From Xanthomonas sontii (GTDB lineage Bacteria > Pseudomonadota > Gammaproteobacteria > Xanthomonadales > Xanthomonadaceae), in contig NZ_CP132342.1 of NCBI RefSeq assembly GCF_040529055.1, positions 1,017,001-1,081,000 of the forward strand: a DNA stretch of 64,000 bases, in the 5' to 3' direction. The translations under genes were made by a program, and so were the position numbers. How positions within the stretch are numbered: the first letter of the stretch is position 1; every line of letters starts with the position of its first letter. Positions 1 to 10,630 of the stretch are shown here, piece after piece. The notes beneath the pieces are model-generated. The model was not told the DNA's origin. It ran no database searches and saw nothing but the letters and a program-made list of their open reading frames with translations.

Positions 1-2
1 GG

Positions 3-425
3 TGGGACAACGCGCTGCTGCGCGCGCTGCGCCCGCACCTGCCGGAAGGGCGGCTGCTGGTGGTGCTGCGCGACCCGCGCGACATGCTGCTGGACTGGCT
101 GGCCAACGGTGCCCCGGCGCCGCTGGCCCTGGCCTCGCCGGAGACCGGCGCGCAATGGCTGGCGGCGGTGTTGGCGCAGGTCGCCGACCTGCACGAACAG
201 GATCTGTATCCGCACCACCTGGTGCGCCTGGACGGCACCGAGCACGATCCGGCCGGCGTGGCGGCGGCGCTGGAGCAGGCGTTCGGCGTGGCGTTCCCGA
301 CCATCGCCACGGTCGGCCCGCCGCGCCTGGCCGCCGGCCACTGGCGCGCCTACGCCACGCCGCTGGCCGCCGCCTTCGCGCTGCTGACGCCGGTGGCGGT
401 GCGCCTTGGCTACCCTGAAACCTGA
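3..425 (+). CDS. Sulfotransferase-like protein, C-terminal part
   Basis: The reading frame is open from the left edge of the window, so the N-terminus is missing. The visible 140 residues contain VVLRDPRDMLLDW, which resembles the 3'-phosphate-binding stretch (RDPRD) of the PAPS-dependent sulfotransferase fold, followed by an Ala-rich helical tail. In Xanthomonas such domains often follow TPR repeats, but no TPR is visible here. The stop lies 20 bases before the start of the next gene, whose Shine-Dalgarno sequence sits in the gap, so the two may be co-transcribed. The assignment rests on one motif and could change once the upstream part is seen. Confidence 0.55.
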   Translation, partial: WDNALLRALRPHLPEGRLLVVLRDPRDMLLDWLANGAPAPLALASPETGAQWLAAVLAQVADLHEQDLYPHHLVRLDGTEHDPAGVAAALEQAFGVAFPTIATVGPPRLAAGHWRAYATPLAAAFALLTPVAVRLGYPET

Positions 426-445
426 TTCCCCAAGGAGATTCACGC

Positions 446-1057
446 ATGCGTCTTCGCAGTGACAGTATCCAGCCGGGTCAGCCCATCGCCGCGACCTACG
501 CGATGGGCCAGGCCGACGGCTTCGGCGGCAACCGCAATCCCGACCTCGCCTGGGACGCGGTGCCGGCCGGCACCCAGTCCTTCGTGCTGCTGTGCGTCGA
601 TCCGGACGTGCCGACCGTGGCCGAGATGGTCGGCCGCGACGACGTGCAGATCCCGGTCGAACAACCGCGCACCGAATTCGTGCATTGGGTGGCGGTGGAC
701 CTGCCCGCCGACCTGCGCGAGATCGCCGAAGGCAGCGCCAGCGACGGCGTGGTGGCCAAGGGCAAGCAGCAACCGCCCGGCCTGGACGGCGCGCGGCAGG
801 GACTGAACAGCTACACCGACTGGTTCGCCGGCGACGCGGCGATGGGGGGCGACTACCACGGCTACGACGGCCCGTATCCGCCGGCCAACGACCTGCGTGT
901 GCACCGCTACTTCTTCCGCCTGTTCGCCCTGGATGTGGCGCGCCTGGACGTGCCGGCACGCTTCACCGCCGCCGACGCCTTGCGCGCGATGCAGGGCCAC
1001 GTGCTGGCCGAAGCCAGCCTGCACGGCACCTACAGCCTCAATCCGGCGGCGAAGTGA
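446..1057 (+). CDS. YbhB/YbcL family Raf kinase inhibitor-like (PEBP) protein
   Basis: This 203-residue cytosolic protein belongs to the phosphatidylethanolamine-binding fold. The family signature is visible: an early NPDLAWDAVPAGTQSFVLL stretch, then VDPDVP, a FVHWVAVDLP segment, and a late YDGPYPPANDLRVHRYFFRLFALD segment that forms the ligand pocket. There is no signal peptide. An AAGGAG sequence stands about ten bases before the ATG and fixes the start. Bacterial members have no settled physiological role; ligand binding is inferred from the fold only. It ends just before a tandem hairpin repeat array shared with the convergent uppP. Confidence 0.88.
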   Translation: MRLRSDSIQPGQPIAATYAMGQADGFGGNRNPDLAWDAVPAGTQSFVLLCVDPDVPTVAEMVGRDDVQIPVEQPRTEFVHWVAVDLPADLREIAEGSASDGVVAKGKQQPPGLDGARQGLNSYTDWFAGDAAMGGDYHGYDGPYPPANDLRVHRYFFRLFALDVARLDVPARFTAADALRAMQGHVLAEASLHGTYSLNPAAK

Positions 1058-1065
1058 GCCATAAA

Positions 1066-1530
1066 GCCCCTCTCCCGCCGGGAGAGGGGTTGGGGTGAGG
1101 GTCCGGCGCGCGAAGCGCCTCGCCGATCTGTCATTGCGAGGCTTCGCCCGCACCCTCATCCGCCCCTGCGGGGCACCTTCTCCCGGGGGGGGAGAAGGGA
1201 AGAGCCAGAGCCCCTCTCCCGCCGGGAGAGGGGTTGGGGTGAGGGTCGGGGCGCGCAGCGCCTCGCCGATCTGACATTGCGAGGCTTCGCCCGTACCCTC
1301 ATCCGCCCCTTTGGGGCACCTTCTCCCGACGGGAGAAGGGAAAAGCCAAAGCCCCTCTCCCGCCGGGAGAGGGGTTGGGGTGAGGGTCCGGCGCGCGAAG
1401 CGCTTAGCCCGATCTGACATTGCGAGGCTCCGCCCGTACCCTCATCCGCCCCTTCGGGGCACCTTCTCCCGATGGGAGAAGGGAGAAGCCAAAGCCCCTC
1501 TCCCGCCGGGAGAGGGGTTGGGGTGAGGGT
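1066..1530. repeat. Tandem intergenic repeat, about 143-base unit, 3.3 copies
   Basis: The block GCCCCTCTCCCGCCGGGAGA starts at 1066, 1210, 1351 and 1494, giving spacings of 144, 141 and 143. Each unit holds two hairpins: CCCCTCTCCC/GGGAGAGGGG around a GCC loop, and a CCTTCTCCC/GGGAGAAGG stem. The units differ from one another at scattered positions. The array fills the gap between the convergent PEBP and uppP genes, so it may end or stabilise both transcripts. Confidence 0.9.
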
Positions 1531-1563
1531 AAGGAGCGCGCAGCGCCTCGCCGACTCAACCCC

Positions 1564-2355
1564 TCACGCCGCCGGCAACCACAGCAGCAGCGCCGCGCCC
1601 AGCACGATGCGGTACACCGCGAAGGCGGTGAAGCGGTGCGACTTGATGTAGCCCAGCAGCCACTTCACCACTACAAAGCCGGTGACCATCGAGGCGACGA
1701 AGGCCAGGGCCACGTCGCCCCAGTTCTCGCTGCCCAGGCCGCCGTCCTTGTACAGCTCCAGGAACGAATACGCGCTGGCCGCGAACATGGTCGGAATGCC
1801 GACCAAGAAGGCGAACTCGGCCGCGGCCGAGCGCTTGCTCAGGCCCAGCAGCATCGCCAGGAAGATCGTCGCCGCCGAGCGCGAGGTGCCGGGGAACACG
1901 CCGGCCACCACCTGCGCCAGGCCGACCGCGATGGCCACCGTCCAGGTCACCGTCTCGCGCTCCGGCATGCGCGCAGCGAAGTACTCGGCCACCAGCATCC
2001 ACACGCCGCCGATCACCAACGCCCACGCCACCGGCTGCACGCTGTCCGGCAACTGCCAGCCGGCCTTGCGGACGATGAGACCGACCACCGCGGTCACCAG
2101 GAAGGCGGCGCCCAGCTTGAAGGCGTAGTCGCGGTTGGCGCGGTCGCCCAGGCCGGTGGCCAGGTCCCACAGGCGCTGCCGGAACACCAGGGTGGTGGCC
2201 AGGATCGCGCCGGCCTGGATCACGATGTTGAAGAAGTCGGACCGGTGGCCGAGCCAGCGCTCGGCGATCAACAGGTGCCCGGTGCTGGAGATGGGCAGGA
2301 ATTCGGTCAGGCCTTCGATGATGCCCAGCAGCAGGGCCGACAACAGATCGCTCAT
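1564..2355 (-). CDS. uppP: Undecaprenyl-diphosphatase UppP (BacA)
   Basis: This integral membrane phosphatase removes one phosphate from undecaprenyl diphosphate so that the C55 lipid carrier can be reused in peptidoglycan and O-antigen synthesis. The 263 residues hold both family signatures: an N-terminal [15 protein letters not shown] segment and a central [10 protein letters not shown] segment, with about seven hydrophobic stretches between and after them. An in-frame ATG further upstream at 2484 would add 43 polar residues that the family lacks, so the start was put at 2355 (MSDLL). The upstream gap is shared with divergent glnA, where an NtrC box lies. Loss of high-level bacitracin tolerance would be expected without it. 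Confidence 0.95.
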   Translation of the reverse strand: MSDLLSALLLGIIEGLTEFLPISSTGHLLIAERWLGHRSDFFNIVIQAGAILATTLVFRQRLWDLATGLGDRANRDYAFKLGAAFLVTAVVGLIVRKAGWQLPDSVQPVAWALVIGGVWMLVAEYFAARMPERETVTWTVAIAVGLAQVVAGVFPGTSRSAATIFLAMLLGLSKRSAAAEFAFLVGIPTMFAASAYSFLELYKDGGLGSENWGDVALAFVASMVTGFVVVKWLLGYIKSHRFTAFAVYRIVLGAALLLWLPAA

Positions 2356-2442
2356 GGAGGAGAGGGTCGCTTTGGGGGAGGGGAAGCTGCGCAAGGATAG
2401 AGCATCCGCCTTCCGCACAAATTTGGTGCGTTCAGGTGTGAA

Positions 2443-2459
2443 TGCACCACGAAAGTGCA
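2443..2459. promoter_or_regulatory. Candidate NtrC binding site upstream of glnA
   Basis: The 17 bases read TGCACC-N5-AGTGCA, one mismatch from the enterobacterial NtrC consensus TGCACC-N5-GGTGCA. The centre lies about 85 bases upstream of the sigma-54 promoter at 2523-2538, a usual distance for an enhancer site. A further partial half-site (GTGCA, 2461-2465 region) follows directly. Confidence 0.65.
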
Positions 2460-2522
2460 GTGCATTTGCATCCTTCGCGTGCACGCTTCAGCAGAATCAA
2501 GGGCTTGTGAGTGCCACACGCT

Positions 2523-2538
2523 TGGCATGGCGATTGCT
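2523..2538 (+). promoter_or_regulatory. Sigma-54 promoter of glnA
   Basis: TGGCATG-N4-TTGCT matches the -24/-12 consensus TGGCAC-N5-TTGCA/T, with the invariant GG (2524-2525) and GC (2536-2537) exactly ten bases apart. Transcription would start near 2549, about 30 bases before the glnA ATG. A nearby NtrC box and the ntrBC genes downstream agree with this. Confidence 0.78.
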
Positions 2539-2578
2539 GATACTCGCCCACGCCCTTCACAACCCGAGGTTGCATCGA

Positions 2579-4652
<2,074 letters not shown>

Positions 4653-4671
4653 CCCCACCTTGGAGCCCTTC

Positions 4672-6117
4672 ATGAAGACAGGTCTGTTCGCCGGGTGGAA
4701 GGCCCGGTTCTACGCGGTATGCATGCTGATGCTGGTCAGCGCGATGGCGGTCGGCATCCCCGGCAAGGCGTTCGCCCAGGCCGAAACCACCCCGGCGCCG
4801 ACGCCGGACGTGGTCACCGAACAACTGACGCCGCCGCCTGCACCGGCCGCCGCGCCGGCCGCAGCCGCGGCCACGCCGGCGCCGGTGGTGGACAAGGGCG
4901 ACGTCGCCTGGATGCTCACCTCCACGCTGCTGGTGCTGCTGATGGTGGTGCCCGGCCTGGCGCTGTTCTACGGCGGCATGGTCCGCGCCAAGAACGTGCT
5001 GTCGGTGCTGATCCAGGTCGGCGTGGTGTTCTCGCTGATCGCGGTGCTGTGGGTGGTGTACGGCTACAGCCTGGCGTTCGCCGACGGCGGTCCGTTCATC
5101 GGCACGCTGCACAAGGCGCTGCTGGCCGGCGTCGACACCACCACGCTGGCCGACACCTTCTCCAAGGGCTTCAAGCTGCCGGAGTACGTGTTCGTCGCCT
5201 TCCAGTTGACCTTTGCCGGCATCACCGGCGCGCTGATCGTCGGCGCCTTCGCCGAGCGGGTGAAGTTCGCCGCGGTGCTGCTGTTCGTGGTCATCTGGTT
5301 CACCTTCGGCTACCTGCCGCTGGCGCACATGGTGTGGTCGGCCCCGGGCTTCCTGTTCGGCAAGGGCGCGCTGGACTTCGCCGGCGGCACGGTGGTCCAC
5401 ATCAACGCCGGCGTGGCCGGTCTGGTCGGGTCCTACTTCGTCGGCAAGCGCCTGGGCTTCGGCCACACCGCGCTGAAGCCGCACAACGTGACCCTGACCT
5501 TCGTCGGCGCCTCGCTGCTGTGGGTGGGCTGGTTCGGCTTCAACGCCGGCTCGGCGCTGGAAGCCAACGCCACCGCCGCACTGGCCTTCCTCAACACCCT
5601 GCTGGCCACCGCCGCGGCGGTGCTGGCCTGGTCGCTGACCGAGAAGGTGATCAAGGGCAAGTCCTCGGCGCTGGGCGTGGCCTCGGGCATGGTCGCCGGC
5701 CTGGTCGGCATCACCCCCGCCGCCGGCACCGTGGGGCCGTTCGGCGCCATCGCCATCGGCGTGGCCGCCGGCGTGATCTGCGTGTGGGGCGTGACCGGGC
5801 TGAAGAAGCTGCTCAATGCCGACGACACCCTGGACGTGTTCGGCGTGCACGGCGTCGGCGGCATCGTCGGCGCGATCCTCACCGGCGTGTTCACCGACAA
5901 GGCGCTGGGTGGCATGGGCTACGCCGAGGGCGTGACCATGGGCCACCAGGTGCTGGTGCAGGCCGAAGGCGTGCTGATCACCGTCGGCTGGATCGGCGTG
6001 GTCTCGGTGGTCGGCTTCCTGATCGCCAAGCTGGTGATCGGCCTGCGCGTGCCGGAAGACGCCGAGCGCGAGGGCCTGGACATCACCTCGCATGGCGAAT
6101 CCGCCTACGAGTTGTGA
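4672..6117 (+). CDS. amtB: Ammonium transporter AmtB
   Basis: AmtB forms trimeric channels that conduct ammonium/ammonia across the inner membrane and is closed by PII. The 481 residues start with a signal peptide (cleavage expected near AFAQA) and a Pro/Ala linker of about 45 residues. The transporter domain follows, with eleven hydrophobic stretches. Signatures include ALFYGGMVRAKN, the DFAGGTVVHINAG segment carrying the first pore histidine, and DDTLDVFGVHGVGGIVG carrying the second. A GGAG element precedes the ATG. It follows the PII gene closely and is followed by two strong hairpins, so the pair probably forms a two-gene operon. Confidence 0.97.
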   Translation: MKTGLFAGWKARFYAVCMLMLVSAMAVGIPGKAFAQAETTPAPTPDVVTEQLTPPPAPAAAPAAAAATPAPVVDKGDVAWMLTSTLLVLLMVVPGLALFYGGMVRAKNVLSVLIQVGVVFSLIAVLWVVYGYSLAFADGGPFIGTLHKALLAGVDTTTLADTFSKGFKLPEYVFVAFQLTFAGITGALIVGAFAERVKFAAVLLFVVIWFTFGYLPLAHMVWSAPGFLFGKGALDFAGGTVVHINAGVAGLVGSYFVGKRLGFGHTALKPHNVTLTFVGASLLWVGWFGFNAGSALEANATAALAFLNTLLATAAAVLAWSLTEKVIKGKSSALGVASGMVAGLVGITPAAGTVGPFGAIAIGVAAGVICVWGVTGLKKLLNADDTLDVFGVHGVGGIVGAILTGVFTDKALGGMGYAEGVTMGHQVLVQAEGVLITVGWIGVVSVVGFLIAKLVIGLRVPEDAEREGLDITSHGESAYEL

Positions 6118-6125
6118 GTTTCGCC

Positions 6126-6149
6126 GGCCCGCGACGGCGGTCGCGGGCC
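6126..6149 (+). terminator. Hairpin terminator after amtB
   Basis: GGCCCGCGAC-GGCG-GTCGCGGGCC is a perfect ten-base-pair stem with a four-base loop, nine bases after the amtB stop, followed by TTGT. Confidence 0.75.
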
Positions 6150-6205
6150 TTGTCGCAGTGAGTGTGACCGGTGCTGGTGGCCGGCCCTCGCGACCGCGGC
6201 CTTCG

Positions 6206-6232
6206 CCGGCGCTTCCTGGGGGGAAGCGCCGG
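6206..6232. terminator. Second hairpin in the amtB-ntrB gap
   Basis: CCGGCGCTTCC and GGAAGCGCCGG form a perfect eleven-base-pair stem around TGGGG. No T-tract follows. Apart from the two hairpins, the 328-base gap 6118-6445 shows no gene and no clear sigma-54 promoter for ntrB. Confidence 0.5.
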
Positions 6233-6445
6233 CCATTCTCAAAAGATCGAGGTATTCCGCGTGGCCATTCGCCTCGCCACACCCCCGGCTTTCCGCAAGA
6301 TTCCTGGTTGCGTCGTGATGCAGGGCCGGGTGGCACCACCCACTGGTCGTCAGGCGGCTGCGCGACGCGCCATCCGCAAGGGCAGCGGCCGCGTCATGCG
6401 CCGCATGCCCGTGTCGCCTGCCTGGCTTTGCACTACATTGGTGCA

Positions 6446-7483
6446 ATGACCATGAACACCACGCCGCCCCCGCTTTCCGCCCTTGGCACCCCGGTGGTCT
6501 GGGCTGATACCGACGGCCGCCTGCGCGGCGCCAATCCCGCTTTCGCGCGCTGGCTCGGGGTCAGCGTGCGGCGCCTGCTCGACCAGCCGCTGGCCTCGCT
6601 GGAAGTGCAGGGCGATGCGCTCGCACGGTTCCTGCGCAACGACGAGCGCGACGTGCTGCGCCTGCACCGCATGGCCCTGGCCGTGCCCGGCGAGCCGCCG
6701 CGCTTCGCCGAAGGCTGGCTGTCGCGGCTGGACGACGGCGGCTGGCTGCTGGAAGCGCACCCGGTCGACGAGTTCCCCACGCCGGACCCGGCGCAGGCCC
6801 TGCCGAACGCGCTCAGCGCGGCGCTCAAGGGCCTGGCCCACGAACTGCGCAATCCGCTGGCCGGGCTCAAGGGCGCCGCGCAGCTGCTGGCGCGCCGCGC
6901 CCAGCACCGCGACGAGGACGAGCGCGAACTGATCGAACTGATCGGCGCGGAGATCGAGCGCCTCAACAGCCTGCTCGACCAGTTGCTGTCGCCGGCGCCG
7001 GCACGCCCGCACGCCATGCTCAACATCCACGCCGTGCTGGAACGGGTGCTGCGCCTGGCCGAGAACGAAGGCGGCTGGTCGGTGCGCCTGCAACGCGACT
7101 ACGACCCCAGCATCCCCGAATTCCTCGGCGATGCCGACCGCCTCACCCAGGCGGTGTGGAACCTGGTGCGCAACGCGATCCAGGCCGGCGCCGCGCAGGT
7201 CACCTTGCGCACCCGCGTCGAGCACGGCCAGCGCATCCGCGACCGCGTGCACGCGCGCGGCCTGCGCCTGGAGATCGTCGACGACGGCCGCGGCGTACCC
7301 GAGGAACTGGCCGAGCACCTGTTCCTGCCGCTGGTCAGCGGCCGCGCCGAAGGCAGCGGCCTGGGCCTGGCGCTGGCCCAGCAGGTGGCGCGCGAGCATG
7401 CCGGCTCGCTGACCTACCGCTCCCGCCCCGGCCACACCGTGTTCACCCTGCTGCTGCCGCAGCGCGCAGCGGACACCGATTAG
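6446..7483 (+). CDS. ntrB: Nitrogen-regulation sensor histidine kinase NtrB (GlnL)
   Basis: NtrB phosphorylates and dephosphorylates NtrC under control of PII. The 345 residues have a small N-terminal PAS-like sensor (WADTDGRLRGANPAFARWLG), a DHp helix with the phospho-accepting His132 in LAHELRNPLAGLKGAA, and a C-terminal ATPase domain with the N box (VWNLVRNAIQAG), DDGRGVP and GSGLGLALAQ. No membrane segment is present, as expected for a cytosolic kinase. The ATG at 6446 (MTMNTT) is the first in a frame that would otherwise run into unrelated upstream sequence. The ntrC start follows after ten bases, with its own ribosome site. Confidence 0.94.
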   Translation: MTMNTTPPPLSALGTPVVWADTDGRLRGANPAFARWLGVSVRRLLDQPLASLEVQGDALARFLRNDERDVLRLHRMALAVPGEPPRFAEGWLSRLDDGGWLLEAHPVDEFPTPDPAQALPNALSAALKGLAHELRNPLAGLKGAAQLLARRAQHRDEDERELIELIGAEIERLNSLLDQLLSPAPARPHAMLNIHAVLERVLRLAENEGGWSVRLQRDYDPSIPEFLGDADRLTQAVWNLVRNAIQAGAAQVTLRTRVEHGQRIRDRVHARGLRLEIVDDGRGVPEELAEHLFLPLVSGRAEGSGLGLALAQQVAREHAGSLTYRSRPGHTVFTLLLPQRAADTD

Positions 7484-7493
7484 GAGCACTGCG

Positions 7494-8924
7494 ATGACCG
7501 ACTCCCTGCAAGGAACGCAACGTATCTGGGTGGTCGACGACGACCGTTCGGTGCGCTTCGTGCTGTCCACCGCGCTGCGCGACGCCGGCTACAGCGTCGA
7601 CGGCTTCGACAGCGCCGCCGCCGCGCTGCAGGCGCTGGCGCAGCGGCCCATGCCCGACCTGCTGTTCACCGACGTGCGCATGCCCGGCGACGACGGTCTG
7701 GTGCTGCTGGACAAGCTCAAGGCCGCGCACCCGCAACTGCCGGTGATCGTGATGTCCGCCTACACCGACGTGGCCAGCACCGCCGGCGCGTTCCGCGGCG
7801 GCGCCCACGAGTTCCTATCCAAGCCGTTCGACCTGGACGATGCGGTGGCGCTGGCCGCACGCGCGCTGCCCGATGCCGGCAGCGCCATCGCCGCGGCACC
7901 GCCAGTGGCGCCGGCCGGGCAGGGCAGCACCGAACTGATCGGCGACACCCCGGCGATGCGCGCGCTGTTCCGTGCCATCGGCCGGCTGGCGCAGGCGCCG
8001 CTGTCGGTGCTGATCAACGGCGAGACCGGCACCGGCAAGGAACTGGTCGCGCACGCGCTGCACACCGAGTCGCCGCGCGCGCGCAAACCGTTCGTCGCGC
8101 TCAACACCGCGGCGATCCCGGCCGAACTGCTGGAGAGCGAACTGTTCGGCCACGAGGCCGGCGCCTTCACCGGCGCGCAGCGCCGCCACATCGGTCGCTT
8201 CGAGCAGGCCGACGGCGGCACCCTGTTCCTGGACGAAATCGGCGACATGCCGCTGCCGCTGCAGACCCGGCTGCTGCGCGTGCTGGCCGAGAACGAGTTC
8301 TTCCGCGTCGGCGGGCGCGAACTGATCCGGGTCGACGTGCGGGTCATCGCCGCCACCCACCAGGATCTGGAAGCGCTGGTCGAACAGGGCCGCTTCCGCG
8401 CCGACCTGTTGCACCGCCTGGACGTGGTGCGATTGCAGTTGCCGCCGCTGCGCGAGCGTCGCGCCGACGTGCCGCAACTGGCCGAGAACTTCCTGGCGAT
8501 GGCCGCGCGCAAGCTCGACACCCCGCCCAAGCGGCTGGCGCCGGCGGCGCTGGACGCGCTGCGCGCCTATCCGTGGCCGGGCAACGTGCGCGAACTGGAG
8601 AACGTGTGCTGGCGCCTGGCCGCGCTGGCGCCGGCGGAGATCATCGATGCCGGCGACGTCGAGGCCGCCCTGCTGCGCGGCGGCCGCCGCGAGCGCAGCG
8701 GCGACGGCGGAGAGTGGGACACGCAACTGTCGGCCTGGGCGCAGCAGCGCCTGTCCGACGGCGCCGAGGGCCTGCACGCCGAGGCCCGCGAACGCTTCGA
8801 CAAGGCGCTGCTGGAAGTGGCGCTGCGCTTCACCCAGGGCCGCCGCGCCGAAGCCGCCGCCCGCCTGGGCGTGGGCCGTAACACCGTCACCCGCAAGCTG
8901 GGGCCGGGGCGGCGGCGGCGCTGA
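7494..8924 (+). CDS. ntrC: Sigma-54-dependent response regulator NtrC (GlnG)
   Basis: NtrC activates sigma-54 promoters of nitrogen genes, probably including the glnA promoter in this window. The 476 residues contain a receiver domain with acidic residues near 15-17 and phospho-acceptor Asp60 (LLFTDVRMPG). An AAA+ domain follows, with Walker A GETGTGKE near 176, the sigma-54 contact loop GAFTGA, Walker B GGTLFLDEIGD and the R-finger region. It ends in a short Fis-type HTH (RRAEAAARLGVGRNTVTRKLG). TAGGAG stands seven bases before the ATG and overlaps the ntrB stop, indicating a tight operon. Confidence 0.95.
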   Translation: MTDSLQGTQRIWVVDDDRSVRFVLSTALRDAGYSVDGFDSAAAALQALAQRPMPDLLFTDVRMPGDDGLVLLDKLKAAHPQLPVIVMSAYTDVASTAGAFRGGAHEFLSKPFDLDDAVALAARALPDAGSAIAAAPPVAPAGQGSTELIGDTPAMRALFRAIGRLAQAPLSVLINGETGTGKELVAHALHTESPRARKPFVALNTAAIPAELLESELFGHEAGAFTGAQRRHIGRFEQADGGTLFLDEIGDMPLPLQTRLLRVLAENEFFRVGGRELIRVDVRVIAATHQDLEALVEQGRFRADLLHRLDVVRLQLPPLRERRADVPQLAENFLAMAARKLDTPPKRLAPAALDALRAYPWPGNVRELENVCWRLAALAPAEIIDAGDVEAALLRGGRRERSGDGGEWDTQLSAWAQQRLSDGAEGLHAEARERFDKALLEVALRFTQGRRAEAAARLGVGRNTVTRKLGPGRRRR

Positions 8925-8966
8925 AGCGCGGGATCGGGAATGACCAGCCTGCGGCTGTTGAGAGCC

Positions 8967-9118
8967 GGGATTGGGGATTCGCAACGGCGAGGCCCCACGT
9001 CCGGTCGGATCTCGCCCGCTGCATGCGGCGCGTGTTGCGGCATGACGTCGCAGGTCATTGCGCCGAACCGCCTGGCGCTACGCTCTTGCGAATCCCCAAT
9101 CCCCAATCCCCAATCCCG
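8967..9118. repeat. Intergenic inverted-repeat element
   Basis: CGGGATTGGGGATTCGCAA at 8967 is matched in reverse orientation by TTGCGAATCCCCAATCCC from about 9087, and the right arm carries two extra iterations of CCCCAAT. The element is about 150 bases, fills the gap between ntrC and sodC, and looks like a dispersed non-coding repeat of the kind common in Xanthomonas. Confidence 0.6.
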
Positions 9119-9196
9119 CCCGATTAGACTGCGCCCCGTGCACCTTCATGGGGTCTGCACGGCCGCCCCTCTAGTTTCGCCCTGCCACAGGAGTCG

Positions 9197-9778
9197 ATGT
9201 CGATGCGTTACGGATTGCCCCTCGCCGCGAGTGCCTTGTTGATGCTGGCCGCGTGCAGCAGCGCGCCGCCCAAGGCCCCGCCGCCGCCGCCCAAGGCGCC
9301 GCCGCTGGCCAGTGCCGGCACCGTGCAGCAGGCGCAGGCCGTGCTGGCGCCGGCCTCCGGCAGTCTGGTCAGCGGCAAGCTGTCGCTGGTCGCCGCCCCC
9401 GGTGGCGTGCGCATCACCGGCACCCTCGGCGGCCTGCAGCCCAACCACAGCTTTGCCTTCCACGTGCATGAGCGCGGCGATTGCAGCGCGGCCGATGCCA
9501 GCAGCGCCGGCGGCCACTTCAATCCGCTCGGCGCGCCGCACGGCCGCGCCGGCAGCGGCCCGCACCACGCCGGCGACATGGACAACCTCAACGCCACGGC
9601 CGATGGCACCGCGCAGATCGACGTGCTGCTGCACGGCGTGGTGCTCGGCGGCGGCGCGGCCAACGATATTGTCGGCCGCGCATTGGTGGCACACGCAGAT
9701 CCCGATGATTACCACAGTCAGCCGGCCGGCAATGCCGGCGCGCGCGTGGCCTGCGGCGTGATCCGCCCGCTGCGCTGA
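9197..9778 (+). CDS. sodC: Cu/Zn superoxide dismutase lipoprotein, copy 1
   Basis: This extracytoplasmic enzyme dismutates superoxide. The 193 residues begin with a lipoprotein signal (LLMLAAC) and a Pro-rich linker, followed by a SodC domain with the FHVHERGDCSAAD metal and disulfide region, GGHFNP, the HHAGD metal ligands, the conserved ADPDDY stretch and a final ARVACGVI cysteine. Start choice is ambiguous: the CAGGAG element lies three bases before the ATG at 9197 but nine before the in-frame ATG at 9203, which may be the real start. A second sodC follows 79 bases later; this copy is shorter in the loop between HHAGD and the ADPDDY region. Confidence 0.9.
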   Translation: MSMRYGLPLAASALLMLAACSSAPPKAPPPPPKAPPLASAGTVQQAQAVLAPASGSLVSGKLSLVAAPGGVRITGTLGGLQPNHSFAFHVHERGDCSAADASSAGGHFNPLGAPHGRAGSGPHHAGDMDNLNATADGTAQIDVLLHGVVLGGGAANDIVGRALVAHADPDDYHSQPAGNAGARVACGVIRPLR

Positions 9779-9857
9779 CCTCGCATCGCTACTTCCGCCC
9801 GGGTCCGCCTGGGAGGTCCGTCCGCATTCCGCGGCTCTGCAACGAAGGAGAACCCCC

Positions 9858-10484
9858 GTGCGTCGTACCCTTCCCAGTCTGCTGTTCCTGGCCACCACCC
9901 TGGCGCTGAGCGCCTGCAAGCGCGAAGAACCCGCCTCCACCCCGGCGGCGACCCCCGAACCCGCCGCCGCCCCGGCCGCGAGCGCACCGCCGGCCGCGAC
10001 CAACGCCACCGGCAGCGCCAGCGCCGCGCTCAGCCCGACCCAGGGCAACGAAGTGGCCGGCGAGGTCAAGTTCACCACCGTCGACGGCGCGGTGCACGTC
10101 ACCGGCACCATCACCGGGCTCAAGCCCAACAGCGAACACGGCTTCCACATCCACGAGTTCGGCGACTGCAGCGCGCCGGACGGCAGCAGTGCCGGCGGCC
10201 ACTTCAACCCGGCCAAGACCGAGCACGGCCAGGTCGGCAGCGATCCGCACCACGGCGGCGACATGCCCAATCTCAAGGCCGACGCCGAGGGCAAGGCGAC
10301 CATCGATGCGGCGGTGTCCAACAACGTCAACATCGGCAAGGGCGACGGCTTCGACATCCTCAACCACGCGGTGATCGTCCACGCCGACCCGGACGACTAC
10401 AAGAGCCAGCCCACCGGCAACGCCGGCGGCCGCCTGGCCTGTGGCGTGATCAAGGGCGACGCGGCGGCCGCGCCGGCGCAGTAA
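9858..10484 (+). CDS. sodC: Cu/Zn superoxide dismutase lipoprotein, copy 2
   Basis: A 208-residue paralogue of the gene just upstream. It starts at GTG, six bases after AAGGAG, and has a lipoprotein signal (ALSACKREE), an Ala/Pro linker of about 45 residues and a SodC domain. Visible metal and disulfide elements are FHIHEFGDCSAPD, GGHFNP, DPHHGGD, HADPDDY and RLACGVI. Both copies keep all copper and zinc histidines that I can identify, so both are probably active. Tandem placement and shared spacing suggest an old duplication, with joint or complementary protection of the envelope against superoxide. Confidence 0.92.
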   Translation: MRRTLPSLLFLATTLALSACKREEPASTPAATPEPAAAPAASAPPAATNATGSASAALSPTQGNEVAGEVKFTTVDGAVHVTGTITGLKPNSEHGFHIHEFGDCSAPDGSSAGGHFNPAKTEHGQVGSDPHHGGDMPNLKADAEGKATIDAAVSNNVNIGKGDGFDILNHAVIVHADPDDYKSQPTGNAGGRLACGVIKGDAAAAPAQ

Positions 10485-10630
10485 GTGCACGCTGGATGAC
10501 ATTCGCGATGGCGGCATCCGTGTTGCGGGCGCCGCTGTCTTTCGCTTCCTGGATCCGCTGATATCCGGAAAGTGGCTCCAGTCGCGCCGGATCGAGGCTG
10601 CATGAAGCAGAGCGGCATCGTGTGTCGCGC

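Noticed and set aside
440..1420. A 326-codon minus-strand reading frame with repeated TLTPTPLPAGEG
   Set aside because: It is the antisense of the PEBP gene joined to the tandem DNA repeats; the protein repeats simply mirror the DNA repeats.
1066..1530. CRISPR-like array
   Set aside because: Units are contiguous repeats of about 143 bases with no unique spacers between short direct repeats.
6423..6444. Sigma-54 promoter just before ntrB (TGGCTTT...GTGCA)
   Set aside because: The GG and GC elements are 17 bases apart and not the required ten.
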